64,000 nt of DNA from Streptomyces sp. 1331.2 (GTDB lineage Bacteria > Actinomycetota > Actinomycetes > Streptomycetales > Streptomycetaceae). Both the position numbers and the translations under genes were made by a program. The DNA lies in assembly GCF_900199205.1 (NCBI RefSeq), contig NZ_OBMJ01000001.1:1860001-1924000 (forward strand), in the 5' to 3' direction. The notes beneath the pieces are model-generated. The model made no database searches, was not told where the DNA came from, and saw nothing but the letters and a program-made list of their open reading frames with translations. How positions within the stretch are numbered: the first letter of the stretch is position 1; each line of letters begins with the position of its first letter. This document shows positions 1 to 9,401 of the stretch, piece after piece.

Positions 1-60
1 GATCCGGCTGGATCCCGCCCCCGACTGTCGAAGCCGCAGGTCAGCGGCGTCGAATTCCGG

Positions 61-1338
61 TCACGCCGACGTGGACGCCGGCGTCAGCTCCGCTGCCGCG
101 AGGTTCCGCTTGCCGCGCCGCAGCACCAGCCAGCGGCCGTGCAGCAGGTCGGCCTCGGTCGGCACCGCCTCCTCGTCCGTCACCTTGACGTTGTTGAGGT
201 AGGCACCGCCCTCCTTGATCGTCCGGCGGGCGGCCGAACGGCTCGGCGCCAGGCCGACGGCGACCAACAGGTCGACCACCGGCTGGAGTTCGGGGACCTC
301 GGCCTTGGGGACCTCGGCCAGGGCGGCGGCCAGGGTCGGGGCCTCCAGGTCGGCGAGGTCGCCCTGGCCGAACAGTGCCTTGGACGCGGCGACCGCGCGC
401 TCGTACTGCTCGGCGCCGTGGACGAGGGTGGTGAGCTCCTCGGCGAGGGCGCGCTGGGCGAGGCGGGCGGCGGGGCGCTCGGAGGTCTCGCGCTCCAGCT
501 CCTCGATCTCCTCCTTCGAGCGGAAGCTGAAGATCCGCAGGAAATTGGAGACGTCCCGGTCGTCCGCGTTCAGCCAGAACTGGTAGAAGGCGTACGGGGT
601 GGTCAGCTCGGGGTCGAGCCAGACCGTACCGGACTCGGTCTTGCCGAACTTGGTGCCGTCGGCCTTGACGATCAGCGGCGTGGCCAGCGCGTGGACGGAC
701 TTGCCCTCGGCCTTGCGGATCAGGTCCGTGCCGGCGGTCAGGTTGCCCCACTGGTCGCTGCCGCCGGTCTCAAGCGTGCAGCCGTAGCGGCGGTTCAGCT
801 CCAGGAAGTCCATGCCCTGGAGGATCTGGTAGCTGAACTCGGTGTAGCTGATGCCCGCGTCGGAGTTGAGCCGTCGGGCGACGGCCTCCTTGGCGATCAT
901 GTTGTTGACCCGGAAGTACTTGCCCACGTCGCGCAGCAGGCTGATGGCCGACATCCCGGACGTCCAGTCCAGGTTGTTGACCATGCGCGCCGCGTACGGG
1001 CCGTCGAAGTCGAGGAACCGCGAGATCTGGCCGCGCAGGCGCTCGACCCAGCCGGCCACCGTCTCGGGGTCGTTGAGCACGCGCTCGGCGGTGGGCTTCG
1101 GGTCGCCGATCAGGCCGGTGGCACCGCCGACCAGGCCGAGCGGGAGGTTCCCCGCCTGCTGGATGCGGCGCATGGTGAGGATCTGCACCAGGTTGCCGAG
1201 GTGCAGGCTGGGGGCCGTCGGGTCGAAGCCGCAATAGAACGTGACCGGGCCGTCCGCGAACGCCTTGCGCAGTGCGTCCTCGTCGGTGGACAGGGCGATC
1301 AGTCCACGCCACTGCAGCTCGTCGACGATGTCCGTCAC
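61..1338 (-). CDS. tyrS: Tyrosyl-tRNA synthetase
   Basis: Cytoplasmic class I synthetase that charges tRNA-Tyr with tyrosine using ATP. The 425-residue product shows the HIGH-type signature as HLGN at residues 46-49 within CGFDPTAPSLHLGN, the KMSKS-type loop as KFGKT at 230-234, and an S4-like RNA-binding domain near the C-terminus (SRSAARRTIKEGGAYLNN). Length matches actinobacterial TyrS. Two in-frame GTG codons sit at 1344 and 1338 behind an AGAAGGAG ribosome site; I chose 1338 because it gives the usual TDIVDEL N-terminus, but 1344 cannot be excluded. It is divergent from the HNH gene. No T-box (specifier hairpin plus antiterminator) is visible upstream. Confidence 0.95.
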   Translation of the reverse strand: MTDIVDELQWRGLIALSTDEDALRKAFADGPVTFYCGFDPTAPSLHLGNLVQILTMRRIQQAGNLPLGLVGGATGLIGDPKPTAERVLNDPETVAGWVERLRGQISRFLDFDGPYAARMVNNLDWTSGMSAISLLRDVGKYFRVNNMIAKEAVARRLNSDAGISYTEFSYQILQGMDFLELNRRYGCTLETGGSDQWGNLTAGTDLIRKAEGKSVHALATPLIVKADGTKFGKTESGTVWLDPELTTPYAFYQFWLNADDRDVSNFLRIFSFRSKEEIEELERETSERPAARLAQRALAEELTTLVHGAEQYERAVAASKALFGQGDLADLEAPTLAAALAEVPKAEVPELQPVVDLLVAVGLAPSRSAARRTIKEGGAYLNNVKVTDEEAVPTEADLLHGRWLVLRRGKRNLAAAELTPASTSA

Positions 1339-1663
1339 GGTCACGCTTCTCCTTCTGTCGGGCGTCCGCCCGGCGGCGGCCCGGTTCGGTAGGGCCCCGG
1401 GTCGGAACGACTCCAGCCTGTCAGAGCCTACGCGGTTCCGACCGGCGAGTTTTCCCCCAGGCTTCCGCGAGGCACCCCACCAGCCCGCCGATCCACGCCC
1501 GCCGGTCGACCCGCCCACTCCCCCGGGTGCCTCCGCGATACCGGAAATTCCGTTGTTCGTCGGCTGCGGGTCCATTCAGAGTGGTGTCACCGCCGCGCGG
1601 CGGCAGTGACGTGTGTGGAGACGGTCGTGCCGCCGTGGCACGCCCGTGGGAAGGGTGTGCCGA
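1339..1663. other. Divergent tyrS / HNH intergenic region
   Basis: About 325 bases between two divergent genes, so it should carry both promoters. An imperfect hairpin lies at 1586-1610 (GTCAC and GTGAC ends around a CG-rich core), about 55 bases before the HNH start, and could lie in its leader. I see no RNA gene and no convincing -35/-10 pair. Confidence 0.4.
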
Positions 1664-2194
1664 GTGCGCAACACGCTGGTTCTGAACGCGAGCTACGAGC
1701 CCCTGACGACGGTGTCGCTCCAGCGCGCCGTCGTCCTGGTGCTCCAGGACAAGGCGGTGGTGGAGCAGGCGCATCCGCTGCGCTCGATCCGGGGGACGGG
1801 CGTGGCCGTTCCGGTCCCGAGGGTCATCAGACTGCAACGGTACGTACGGGTACCGTTCCGACAACAGGCTCCGTGGTCGCGGCGGGGTGTCCTGGCCCGG
1901 GACCAGCACCTGTGCGCGTACTGCGGGCGGCGGGCCACCACGGTGGACCACCTGCAGCCCAAGTCGCGCGGTGGAGCGGACAGTTGGCTGAACACGGTGG
2001 CCGCGTGCGCGGACGACAACCAGCGCAAGGCGGACCGCACGCCGGAGCAGGCCGGGATGAGACTGCTGCGCCGCCCGTTCGTGCCGACCCCGCAGGCCAG
2101 CCTGATGCTGGCGCTCGGCCTGCGCAGCGCGGAGGTCCGGGAGCTCGCCGACTGGCTGCCGCCCGTACCGGGCGTGCCCGCCCCGGCCGCGTAG
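1664..2194 (+). CDS. HNH endonuclease family protein
   Basis: Putative metal-dependent DNA nuclease; the biological substrate is unknown. The 176-residue product carries one HNH module: CAYC at 84-87, DH at 95-96, N at 110 and the NQRK tail at 119-122. In most relatives the second metal-binding pair is CxxC; here C115 is followed by D118, so the fourth cysteine is absent. GTG at 1664 was chosen because a GGAAGGG ribosome site lies 8 bases upstream and it gives the N-terminus RNTLVLNASYEPL, typical of actinobacterial relatives; the upstream ATG at 1613 would add a low-complexity extension. The gene is convergent with the PQQ-repeat gene, leaving 41 bases between them. Confidence 0.85.
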   Translation: MRNTLVLNASYEPLTTVSLQRAVVLVLQDKAVVEQAHPLRSIRGTGVAVPVPRVIRLQRYVRVPFRQQAPWSRRGVLARDQHLCAYCGRRATTVDHLQPKSRGGADSWLNTVAACADDNQRKADRTPEQAGMRLLRRPFVPTPQASLMLALGLRSAEVRELADWLPPVPGVPAPAA

Positions 2195-2235
2195 CCCGAG
2201 CACCAGCCGCGGAGCCGCGTACCGGGGAGGCGGCG

Positions 2236-4299
2236 TCAGCCCTTCGCCTGGTACCCGGCCGCGGTGCCGTAGTTGGTCGAGTGCTCGGGCACCACGACCA
2301 CCTGCCCGCCGCCGATCAGCACCCGTCCGGAGACCAGCAGCGAGCCGGTGCCGGCCGGGAAGTTGCCGCCGGTCGCCTCCTGGCCTCCGACCAGCGGGAA
2401 CCGGCTGAGGCGGGCGGGCTGGTCGCGGCGTTCGTCGGCGGCGAGCACCAGCGAGCCGCCGTCGATGCCGACCGCTCGCACGGTGCCCTTGACGGTGGTC
2501 GGCGTCTTCCAGCGCTGCTTGCCGGTGTCCAGGTCGTAGCCGACCGCGGCCACCGGCCCGCCGCCGTTCGCCGGCGTGAGGGTGGTGACCATCGTGCGGC
2601 CCTCGAAGAACACCTCGGGGGTCGCCGCGAACGCGCCGTGGGCGACATCCAGCCGGCCGCCGCCCGTGACCACCGGGATCTCGGCGGCCGGGTCGCCGGC
2701 GGCGCCCCAGGCGAACACCCGGTCGTTCTCCGGCTTGTCGCCGGTGGTGAGGACCACGGCGGGCTCCGCGGACAGCACTGTCACCGTCTTCGGCTGGTTG
2801 TTCAGGCCCCGCCACCAGCCGACCTTGCCGTCCGCGGTGTTCAGCGCGACGGCCTGGTCGGCGGGCGTCGAGTCGGCGCAGGAGGAGGCGACCAGCACGG
2901 TCTTGCCGCTGACTCCGCCGGAGAGGGTGCAGAACCTGCCCTGGCCGGTGTACTGCCAGACGTCCGCGCCGTCCGCGGACGCCCAGGCCACCGCCCGGTC
3001 GTCGCCGATCGCGATCACCTTGTCCTCGGTGACGCCGATCCGCGCCGAGTAGGCGCCCTTGGCCTCCGAGACGGACTTGGTCCAGGCGGTCTTGCCGTTC
3101 TTGGTGTCCACGGCTGCGACCAGCACGCAGGGGCTCTTCGGATCGGCCTGCGGCCGGAACAGCACCGCGCCCAGGCCGGCCTGGTTGATGCCCGCCGACA
3201 GCCCGCACGGAACGGCGCCGGCGGCCGGAGGCTCCACCGACCAGGTCGGCTTGCCGCCGGCACGGTCGTACGCGTGCACCCCCGAGCCGTCGGCCCGCAC
3301 CACCGCGTCCGCGAGCAGCCAGCTGCCGACCAGGGTGTCGTCACCCGCGGGCTGCCCGGTCGCGGCCGGCTGCGCGGACCACGCCCGGGTGTGCGCCACC
3401 GCGAACCCCGGCTCTCCGCCACTGCTCGCCGCCGCGCTGCCGCCGCCCTCGGCACCGACCATCAGCCCGGCCGCCACCAGCACCCCCAGCGCGGCCACCC
3501 CGGCGCCGGCCCGCACCAGCAGCGCCTTCCGGCTGGGCACGTGCTCCCCGGTCAGCACCGCGTCGGCGGCCTTCCGGGCCTTGGCCGAGAACGAGGATCC
3601 GGACGCCGATCCGGACGCCGATCCGGGCCCGGATCCGCTGTCACCACCCCGCCGTCCGGCACTCCGGGACCGCGCGGCACCGGGCCCGGCCGCGGACTCC
3701 GCGGCGCGCTCCGAGGTCTCCTCCGGGTCGGATGGTGCGGGCTCCGGCTCGGCCTCCTCGATGTGCACGTAGCCGTCCGCCGAGTACTCCGCCCCCGCCG
3801 GAACGTACAGCCCCTCCCCGGCGGGCTCCTGCGGGGAGGGGTACGGCGCGTACGGTTGCTGCTGATCGGCGTACTGCGGGAACTGCTGCGGGTACCCGGC
3901 GTACTCCGAGTGCCCGTGCCCCGAGTGCCCCGGGTACGGCTGGTACTGCTCCTGGCCGCCGTACGGCCCGGGGCCGTGGACGTAGCCGCCCTCGACATAC
4001 CCCGTCTGCCCGTAGGCGCCCTGGTCATGGCCGCCCTGATAGCCGCCGCGGTCGTAGCCTGCCTGGCCGTAGCCCGGCTGGTCGTAGCCCGGCTGGCCGT
4101 AGCCCGCCTGGTCGTACGACGGCTGCTGCCCGTAGCCGAGCGAGCCGTACCCCGCCTGCTGCTGCCAGTGCGCCTGCTCCTGCGGCTGCTGCGGATCCTG
4201 CAGCTGCTGCCCGTACGAGCCGCCGACCTGCCAGTCCGCCGGGCCCTGGGGGTGCCACTGCTGCTGGGAGCGGGCGTCTCCGAAGGGCTCCTGCGCCAT
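2236..4299 (-). CDS. PQQ-like beta-propeller membrane protein
   Basis: Likely a membrane-anchored protein with an extracellular sensing or scaffold domain; function unknown. The 687 residues fall into three parts: a cytoplasmic low-complexity region (about 1-190) of Gly-Tyr-Gln repeats such as GYGQPGYDQPGYGQAGYD; a charged linker and one membrane helix (about 265-290, RAGAGVAALGVLVAAGLMVG); and an outer C-terminal part with PQQ/WD40-like repeats (WSVEPPAAG, TAWTKSV, DVWQYTGQG, VGWWRGLN, QRWKTP). Such proteins are common in Streptomyces, sometimes next to kinases, but none is nearby here. Tandem GYG codons make the 5' part repetitive. Confidence 0.8.
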   Translation of the reverse strand: MAQEPFGDARSQQQWHPQGPADWQVGGSYGQQLQDPQQPQEQAHWQQQAGYGSLGYGQQPSYDQAGYGQPGYDQPGYGQAGYDRGGYQGGHDQGAYGQTGYVEGGYVHGPGPYGGQEQYQPYPGHSGHGHSEYAGYPQQFPQYADQQQPYAPYPSPQEPAGEGLYVPAGAEYSADGYVHIEEAEPEPAPSDPEETSERAAESAAGPGAARSRSAGRRGGDSGSGPGSASGSASGSSFSAKARKAADAVLTGEHVPSRKALLVRAGAGVAALGVLVAAGLMVGAEGGGSAAASSGGEPGFAVAHTRAWSAQPAATGQPAGDDTLVGSWLLADAVVRADGSGVHAYDRAGGKPTWSVEPPAAGAVPCGLSAGINQAGLGAVLFRPQADPKSPCVLVAAVDTKNGKTAWTKSVSEAKGAYSARIGVTEDKVIAIGDDRAVAWASADGADVWQYTGQGRFCTLSGGVSGKTVLVASSCADSTPADQAVALNTADGKVGWWRGLNNQPKTVTVLSAEPAVVLTTGDKPENDRVFAWGAAGDPAAEIPVVTGGGRLDVAHGAFAATPEVFFEGRTMVTTLTPANGGGPVAAVGYDLDTGKQRWKTPTTVKGTVRAVGIDGGSLVLAADERRDQPARLSRFPLVGGQEATGGNFPAGTGSLLVSGRVLIGGGQVVVVPEHSTNYGTAAGYQAKG

Positions 4300-4415
4300 C
4301 CGTTCCGTCCCTCCCGAGCCGCCTGCCTGCCGATGCGGCAGTCAGCATCTCACGCCCGTCCGGGGTGACGACCCGGGCCCTCGGCGTACGCTCCCGATCC
4401 TCGGCCGGGCCCGCC

Positions 4416-4721
4416 TCAGGCCGCGGACTCGGCCCGCAGGGCCTCGTCGATACGGGCGGCCAGGGTGAGGTCCAGCCCGGTGAGGCCGCCGGCGCTGTGG
4501 GTGGACAGGACGAAGCGCAGGGTGCGCCAGCGGATGTCGATGTCGGGGTGGTGGTCGAGCGCTTCGGCCTGCTCGGCGACGGCGACGACCACCCGGATCG
4601 CCGCCGGGAAGTCCGGGGCGTCGGCGCTTCGGGCGATGCTGTCGCCTTCCCGCGTCCACTGCGGCAGCGCCGCCAGGGCCGCCGTGATCTCGTCCTCGCT
4701 CAGCCGTGCCCTGCTGCTCAT
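4416..4721 (-). CDS. 4a-hydroxytetrahydrobiopterin dehydratase
   Basis: Pterin-4a-carbinolamine dehydratase family: dehydrates 4a-hydroxy-tetrahydropterin so the quinonoid cofactor can be recycled after aromatic hydroxylation. The 101-residue product is the normal one-domain length and carries the family motif DHHPDIDIRW, with H57, H58 and P59 in the active site. ATG at 4721 follows an AGGAG ribosome site 9 bases upstream. No aromatic amino acid hydroxylase is in this window, so the physiological partner is not shown by context. The next gene upstream (DUF1272-like) is on the same strand 65 bases away. Confidence 0.9.
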   Translation of the reverse strand: MSSRARLSEDEITAALAALPQWTREGDSIARSADAPDFPAAIRVVVAVAEQAEALDHHPDIDIRWRTLRFVLSTHSAGGLTGLDLTLAARIDEALRAESAA

Positions 4722-4786
4722 CGCTGCGCTCCTGGTGCGTCGTCGGTCCGGAGGACCGGAGGACCCGGGTGCCCGGGTGCCCGGGG

Positions 4787-4966
4787 TCAGGCGGCCTTCC
4801 GGCGCGGACGGACCACCAGTTCGCCGCCGCAGTTGGGGCAGTTGCCGGCCATGGCCTCGGTGCAGTCCGGGCAGAAGGTGCACTCGTAGGAACATATCGA
4901 GGCGGGGCCGTCGGCGGTCAGCGACACCTCGCAGCGCTCGCAGGTCTCGCGCATCTCCAGGGCCAT
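4787..4966 (-). CDS. Small zinc-ribbon protein (DUF1272-like)
   Basis: A 59-residue protein with eight cysteines arranged as CxxC (residues 9, 12), C25, C29, CxxC (32, 35) and CxxC (43, 46), and a basic C-terminal tail RPRRK. The pattern CSYECTFCPDC followed by NCPNCGGELV matches the DUF1272 family, expected to fold as a small binuclear zinc module. Function is not known. ATG at 4966 is the only sensible start; the upstream sequence GGAGGAATACGCC supplies a good ribosome site. It sits between a TauE/SafE-type permease and the pterin dehydratase, all on the minus strand with short gaps, so co-transcription is plausible. Confidence 0.85.
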   Translation of the reverse strand: MALEMRETCERCEVSLTADGPASICSYECTFCPDCTEAMAGNCPNCGGELVVRPRRKAA

Positions 4967-5029
4967 GGCGTATTCCTCCGACTCTCGTACGGTCTGACGG
5001 TCGTTCGGTTCGGTCTGCAGCGGTTTCGC

Positions 5030-5788
5030 TCAGGCCAGCAGCAGCTTGGTGACGGCCGCGAGGCCGACCACCACGATCACCCCGCGCAGCGCGGCCGGCG
5101 GGAGGCGACGGCCGACCTTGGCGCCGACCAGGCCGCCGAGCAGCGAGCCCACCGCGATCAGCCCGGCGGCCGTCCAGTTGACGGTCGAGGTGAAGAGGAA
5201 GAACAGTGCCGCGACGGCGTTGACGATCATCGCCAGAGCGTTCTTCACCCCGTTGATCCGCTGCAGTTCCTCCTGCAGCAGCATGCCCATCAGCGCCATC
5301 AGCAGGACGCCCTGCGCCGCTCCGAAGTAGCCGCCGTAGATACCGGTGAGGAACACCCCGGCCAGCAGCACCGGGCTGCCGTCCGGATCGCCGCCGGGCC
5401 GGCGGCGGGCGGCGACGGCCTTGGCCACCCGGGGCTGGATCACCACCAGGACGAGCGCGAGCAGGATCAGCACCGGGACGATCGCGTCGAAGGCGCCGCT
5501 CGGCAGCTTGATCAGCAGCAGCGCGCCGACCAGCCCGCCGAGCAGCGAGGCGGTGCCCAGGCGCAGCACCCGGCGACCCTGGTCGGCCAGTTCGCGGCGG
5601 TAGCCGATCACGCCGCTGAGCGAACCGGGCACCAGGCCGAAGGAGTTGGAGACGTTGGCGGTGACCGGCGGGATGCCGACGGCGAGCAGGACCGGGAAGG
5701 TGATCAGGGTTCCGGAGCCGACGATCACATTGATCATCCCGGCGCCGACCCCGGCCACCAGGACGGCGATCGCCTCCCAGAGCGTCAT
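5030..5788 (-). CDS. TauE/SafE-type sulfite exporter family permease
   Basis: Integral membrane protein of 252 residues with about eight hydrophobic helices, in two similar halves as expected for the TauE/SafE (DUF81) family. Family-typical features are the N-terminal GAGMINVIVGSGTLITFP and the second-half equivalent GIYGGYFGAAQGVLLM. Members export small organic or sulfonated anions; the substrate here cannot be read from sequence. ATG at 5788 follows GAGAGGTGACCG. A strong hairpin at 5898-5940 lies upstream and separates it from the SPFH gene, so it probably has its own promoter in 5789-5897. Confidence 0.88.
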   Translation of the reverse strand: MTLWEAIAVLVAGVGAGMINVIVGSGTLITFPVLLAVGIPPVTANVSNSFGLVPGSLSGVIGYRRELADQGRRVLRLGTASLLGGLVGALLLIKLPSGAFDAIVPVLILLALVLVVIQPRVAKAVAARRRPGGDPDGSPVLLAGVFLTGIYGGYFGAAQGVLLMALMGMLLQEELQRINGVKNALAMIVNAVAALFFLFTSTVNWTAAGLIAVGSLLGGLVGAKVGRRLPPAALRGVIVVVGLAAVTKLLLA

Positions 5789-5897
5789 CGGTCACCTCTC
5801 CTCTCGGTCCTGTCCGAGGCGATCATGCCGGACCACCGGGCCGCCGGACCAGGCCCGCCCGTCATTCGGGACGTACGCCACACAGTCGCGAAAGCCC

Positions 5898-5940
5898 GAG
5901 GGCCCGCCGCCGTACGGAACGCGTACGGCGGCGGGCCCTC
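5898..5940. terminator. Strong intrinsic-type hairpin
   Basis: Perfect 18-bp inverted repeat (GAGGGCCCGCCGCCGTAC and its complement) with a 7-base loop. It lies 36 bases after the stop of the SPFH gene on the minus strand, so it is the likely end of the nfeD-SPFH transcript. Confidence 0.85.
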
Positions 5941-5975
5941 GACGAGGCGGACCGAGCGAACCGGAGCTCAGCCCG

Positions 5976-7025
5976 TCACTCCGGGTCGATCTTGGGGTAC
6001 TCCCGGGTCGGCTCCACCCGCGGACGGGCCGCGCCCTTGTCGGTGTCCACCGGCCGCGGCCCGGCGGCCGGGTCGATCGGCACCTGGGTGGCCGGGGCCC
6101 CCTTGGGAGCGCTGGGCGCCGCGACCGCGCCGCCGTTGGCCCCGCCGCCGTTGCCGGACAGCCCGGTGAAGGCGCCGCCGAGGCCCTTGAGCGCGTCGCC
6201 GACCTCACTGGGGATGATCCACAGCTTGTTGGAGTCACCCTTGGCCAGCTCGGGCAGGGTCTGCAGGTACTGGTAGGCGAGCAGCTTCTGGTCGGCGTCG
6301 CCGTCGTGGATGGCCTCGAAGACCGTCCGGATCGCGGCGGCCTCACCGTCGGCGCGCAGCACCGCGGCCTGCGCCTCACCCTCGGCCCTGAGCACGTCCG
6401 CCTGCTTCTCACCCTCGGCCTTGAGGATCTGCGCCTGGCGCTGGCCCTCCGCCGTGAGGATCGCGGCGCGCTTGTCGCGGTCGGCGCGCATCTGCTTCTC
6501 CATCGAGTCCTGGATGGAGGTCGGCGGCTCGATCGCCTTCAGCTCGACGCGGTTGACCCGGATGCCCCACTTGCCGGTGGCCTCGTCCAGGACGCCGCGC
6601 AGGCCGGCGTTGATGACCTCGCGCGAGGTCAGGGTGGACTCCAGGTCCATCGAGCCGATGATGTTGCGCAGCGTGGTGACGGTCAGCTGCTCGATCGCCT
6701 GGATGTAGCTGGCGACCTCGTAGGTGGCCGCCCGGGGGTCGGTGACCTGGTAGTAGATGACGGTGTCGATGTTGACCACCAGGTTGTCCTGGGTGATCAC
6801 CGGCTGCGGCGGGAACGGCACGACCTGCTCGCGCAGGTCGATCCGGTTGCGGACGCGGTCGATGAACGGGACGACGATGTTCAGCCCTGCGTTGAGCGTC
6901 CGGGTGTAGCGGCCGAAGCGCTCCACGATCGCCGCGCTGGCCTGCGGGATGACCTGGATCGTCTTGATCAGCGCGATGAAGGCCACCACGACCAGGACGA
7001 CCAGGACGATAAGGACGGGTTCCAC
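5976..7025 (-). CDS. SPFH/Band 7 membrane protein (stomatin/paraslipin-like)
   Basis: Membrane-associated scaffold protein of 349 residues. It has one N-terminal membrane helix (about 4-22, VLIVLVVLVVVAFIALI), an SPFH domain (about 25-190, including RFGRYTRTLNAGLNIVVPF and NLVVNIDTVIYYQV), then a helical region with repeated AEG motifs (ILTAEGQRQAQILKAEGEK, about 195-240) expected to oligomerise, and a Gly/Pro-rich C-terminal tail. It follows the NfeD-family gene by 10 bases on the same strand. NfeD proteins and SPFH proteins are a classic pair that organise membrane microdomains and membrane protease activity; partnership here is inferred from that pairing. Confidence 0.9.
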   Translation of the reverse strand: MEPVLIVLVVLVVVAFIALIKTIQVIPQASAAIVERFGRYTRTLNAGLNIVVPFIDRVRNRIDLREQVVPFPPQPVITQDNLVVNIDTVIYYQVTDPRAATYEVASYIQAIEQLTVTTLRNIIGSMDLESTLTSREVINAGLRGVLDEATGKWGIRVNRVELKAIEPPTSIQDSMEKQMRADRDKRAAILTAEGQRQAQILKAEGEKQADVLRAEGEAQAAVLRADGEAAAIRTVFEAIHDGDADQKLLAYQYLQTLPELAKGDSNKLWIIPSEVGDALKGLGGAFTGLSGNGGGANGGAVAAPSAPKGAPATQVPIDPAAGPRPVDTDKGAARPRVEPTREYPKIDPE

Positions 7026-7035
7026 GGACTCTCCC

Positions 7036-7458
7036 CTAGACGACCAGGGCGGTCGCGCCCTGGATTTCGACGACGTCGACCTGCTGCCCGGGCCGGTACA
7101 CCTGGTCCGGATGGAGCGCGCGGGCCGACCAGATCTCGCCGTTCAGCTTGATCCGTCCGCCCTCCCCGTCGACGGTTTCCGCGACGACCGCGGTGGCGCC
7201 CTGCAGCGCCTCGATGCCCATCTTGATCTGCGGGCCCTTCTGCAGCTGCCGGTAGGCGATCGGGCGGACGAAGACCACCAGCGCGACCGAGACCACCAGG
7301 AAGGTCACGGCCTCCAGGACCACTCCCCCGCCCAACGCAGCCACTCCTGCGGCGGCCAGCGCCCCCACCGCGAACATGGCGAACTCCGGCATCGCGGTCA
7401 GCACCAGCGGTATGCCGAGCCCTGCGGCGGCCAGGAGCCACCAGATCCAGCTGTCCAC
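7036..7458 (-). CDS. NfeD-family membrane protein
   Basis: A 140-residue protein of the short NfeD class. N-terminal half is hydrophobic (three likely helices within 3-70: WIWWLLAAAGLGIPLVL, MFAVGALAAAGVAAL, LEAVTFLVVSVALVVFV), followed by a soluble C-terminal OB-fold domain (about 85-140) with G-E-I-W-S and VYRPGQQVDVVEIQGATALVV. No protease domain is present, as expected for the short form. The GTG start at 7458 has no ribosome site but has TAGGAT ending 6 bases upstream, indicating leaderless expression. The partner SPFH gene begins 10 bases after its stop. Confidence 0.88.
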   Translation of the reverse strand: MDSWIWWLLAAAGLGIPLVLTAMPEFAMFAVGALAAAGVAALGGGVVLEAVTFLVVSVALVVFVRPIAYRQLQKGPQIKMGIEALQGATAVVAETVDGEGGRIKLNGEIWSARALHPDQVYRPGQQVDVVEIQGATALVV

Positions 7459-7464
7459 GTGTCC

Positions 7465-7470
7465 ATCCTA
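7465..7470 (-). promoter_or_regulatory. -10 element for leaderless nfeD-like transcript
   Basis: TAGGAT on the minus strand, then 6 bases, then the GTG start. No Shine-Dalgarno lies between them, so transcription would begin at or next to the start codon. Confidence 0.6.
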
Positions 7471-7515
7471 GGGAGCGAAGGCCTTCGAGGCGGACAGTTC
7501 CCGCAGGTCGAGGGG

Positions 7516-7546
7516 CGGAAACCGGTCGCACGTGCGACCGGTTCCG
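7516..7546 (-). terminator. Hairpin after the ABC ATPase gene
   Basis: Arms CGGAAACCGGTCGCAC and GTGCGACCGGTTCCG pair over 15 bp with one bulged A. It lies 33 bases downstream of the ABC ATPase stop and before the nfeD-like promoter. Confidence 0.75.
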
Positions 7547-7578
7547 ACGGCCTCGCGGAGGGACGGGCGGACGGGGCC

Positions 7579-8370
<792 letters not shown>

Positions 8371-8508
8371 GCCCACGCCTTCCCCAAAAAACAAGATTCT
8401 CGGCCGTCGATGCGGGCGGCGAGCCTACTCCGGCAGCCGGTGGGCACGAGGTGGGTGCGCCGCACACGCATGGGCAAACCTACGCCACGCGGACGACCGC
8501 CGATTCCG

Positions 8509-8514
8509 TAGGCT
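8509..8514 (+). promoter_or_regulatory. -10 element for leaderless 8521 gene
   Basis: TAGGCT ends 6 bases before ATG 8521 and no ribosome site is present, the pattern expected for a leaderless mRNA. Confidence 0.65.
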
Positions 8515-8520
8515 GGCCGG

Positions 8521-9324
8521 ATGCTCGTGACTCCTGCCGACAATCCGTACGAAGAACCCCGTTCGGGGCGGCTGACCGCCTGGGGCAACGCCCTGCTGGC
8601 GGGCCTGGTGCCGCCCGACAACGCCGCCGCGGCCGTTTTGGGCACCGACGAGAGCCACCGGGTGAGCGGGCTGCCCGGGGACGAGCCGGGCGAGCAGCAC
8701 GGGCTGACCTGGGCGCTGGGCCGGCTGCGGGTGCTCGGGGTGAAGGGCCTGCGCCTGGCGCTGCCCTCGGCCGGGCATCCGCTGGGGCTGAGCGGCCCGG
8801 CGTCGTTCAACGAGCGCGCCATGGCCGCGGGCGAGGCGGTGCTCGCGGTGGGCGTGCCGCTCGGCCTGGTGCCGGAGGTCACGGTGTACGGCCCGGAGGG
8901 GGACCACTCGGCGACCGTGCTGTGGCGCTGTGCCGAGGTCAACGACGGCCCGCCGGCGGACGTGCCGTCGCTGCACGAGGCCGAGCGCGAGCTGGCGGAC
9001 GGGCTGCGTGAGGCGACCGTCCTGCTCACCCGGCTCGACGTGGCCGGCGCCGGTCCGGAGGCCCTGCGTGCCCTGGAGGCGTACCGCCGGCGCGGGCACG
9101 CCGAGCTGCTGGCGCCGGGCTACCCGCCGCAGGCCGTGCGGGTCCTGGAGTCGGCCCGCCAGGTGTCCGCCCTGCTCTCGATCGCCTCCGGCGGCCACGG
9201 CGCGGCCGTCAGCGCCTCCGAGATGGCCGCGCGGCAGTCCGTCCTGGCGCCGCTGCGGCGCACCGCCCGGCGGGCCCAGGTGGCTGCCTACAACGCCCTG
9301 GTGGACGAGCGCGAGGCGCGCTGA
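8521..9324 (+). CDS. Conserved actinobacterial protein of unknown function
   Basis: I do not recognise a characterised family. The 267-residue product is soluble, Ala/Leu rich and without signal peptide or membrane helices. The N-terminal half (to about residue 140) reads as an alpha/beta domain (LRVLGVKGLRLALPSAGHPLGLSGP, quoted in part as GLRLALPSAGHPLG); the C-terminal half is helical, with a charged segment LHEAERELADGLREATVLL. The start at 8521 has TAGGCT ending 6 bases upstream and no ribosome site, so it is probably translated from a leaderless mRNA. It is divergent from the ABC ATPase gene and convergent with the two-component genes. Codon use is typical of the window, so it is likely a real gene. 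Confidence 0.75.
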   Translation: MLVTPADNPYEEPRSGRLTAWGNALLAGLVPPDNAAAAVLGTDESHRVSGLPGDEPGEQHGLTWALGRLRVLGVKGLRLALPSAGHPLGLSGPASFNERAMAAGEAVLAVGVPLGLVPEVTVYGPEGDHSATVLWRCAEVNDGPPADVPSLHEAERELADGLREATVLLTRLDVAGAGPEALRALEAYRRRGHAELLAPGYPPQAVRVLESARQVSALLSIASGGHGAAVSASEMAARQSVLAPLRRTARRAQVAAYNALVDEREAR

Positions 9325-9364
9325 CGGCCCGCCGGAGCCGGTCCGGCACCTGGCCGGAAACCGC

Positions 9365-9401
9365 CCCCGGGCCCGACGGGCGGCCGCCCCCGGGCCCGGG
9401 G
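9365..9401. terminator. Bidirectional hairpin between convergent genes
   Basis: Perfect 11-bp arms CCCCGGGCCCG and CGGGCCCGGGG around a loop that itself contains the palindrome GGGCGGCCGCCC. It lies between the 8521 gene and the convergent response regulator gene. Confidence 0.7.

Noticed and set aside
1345..1663. T-box riboswitch upstream of tyrS
   Set aside because: No specifier loop or antiterminator/T-box sequence; the only hairpin is nearer to the HNH gene.
1606..4368. Long plus-strand open frame of about 920 codons
   Set aside because: It runs antisense through the PQQ-repeat gene and over the HNH gene; the translation is low-complexity Arg/Gly/Pro/Ala, typical of GC-rich shadow frames.
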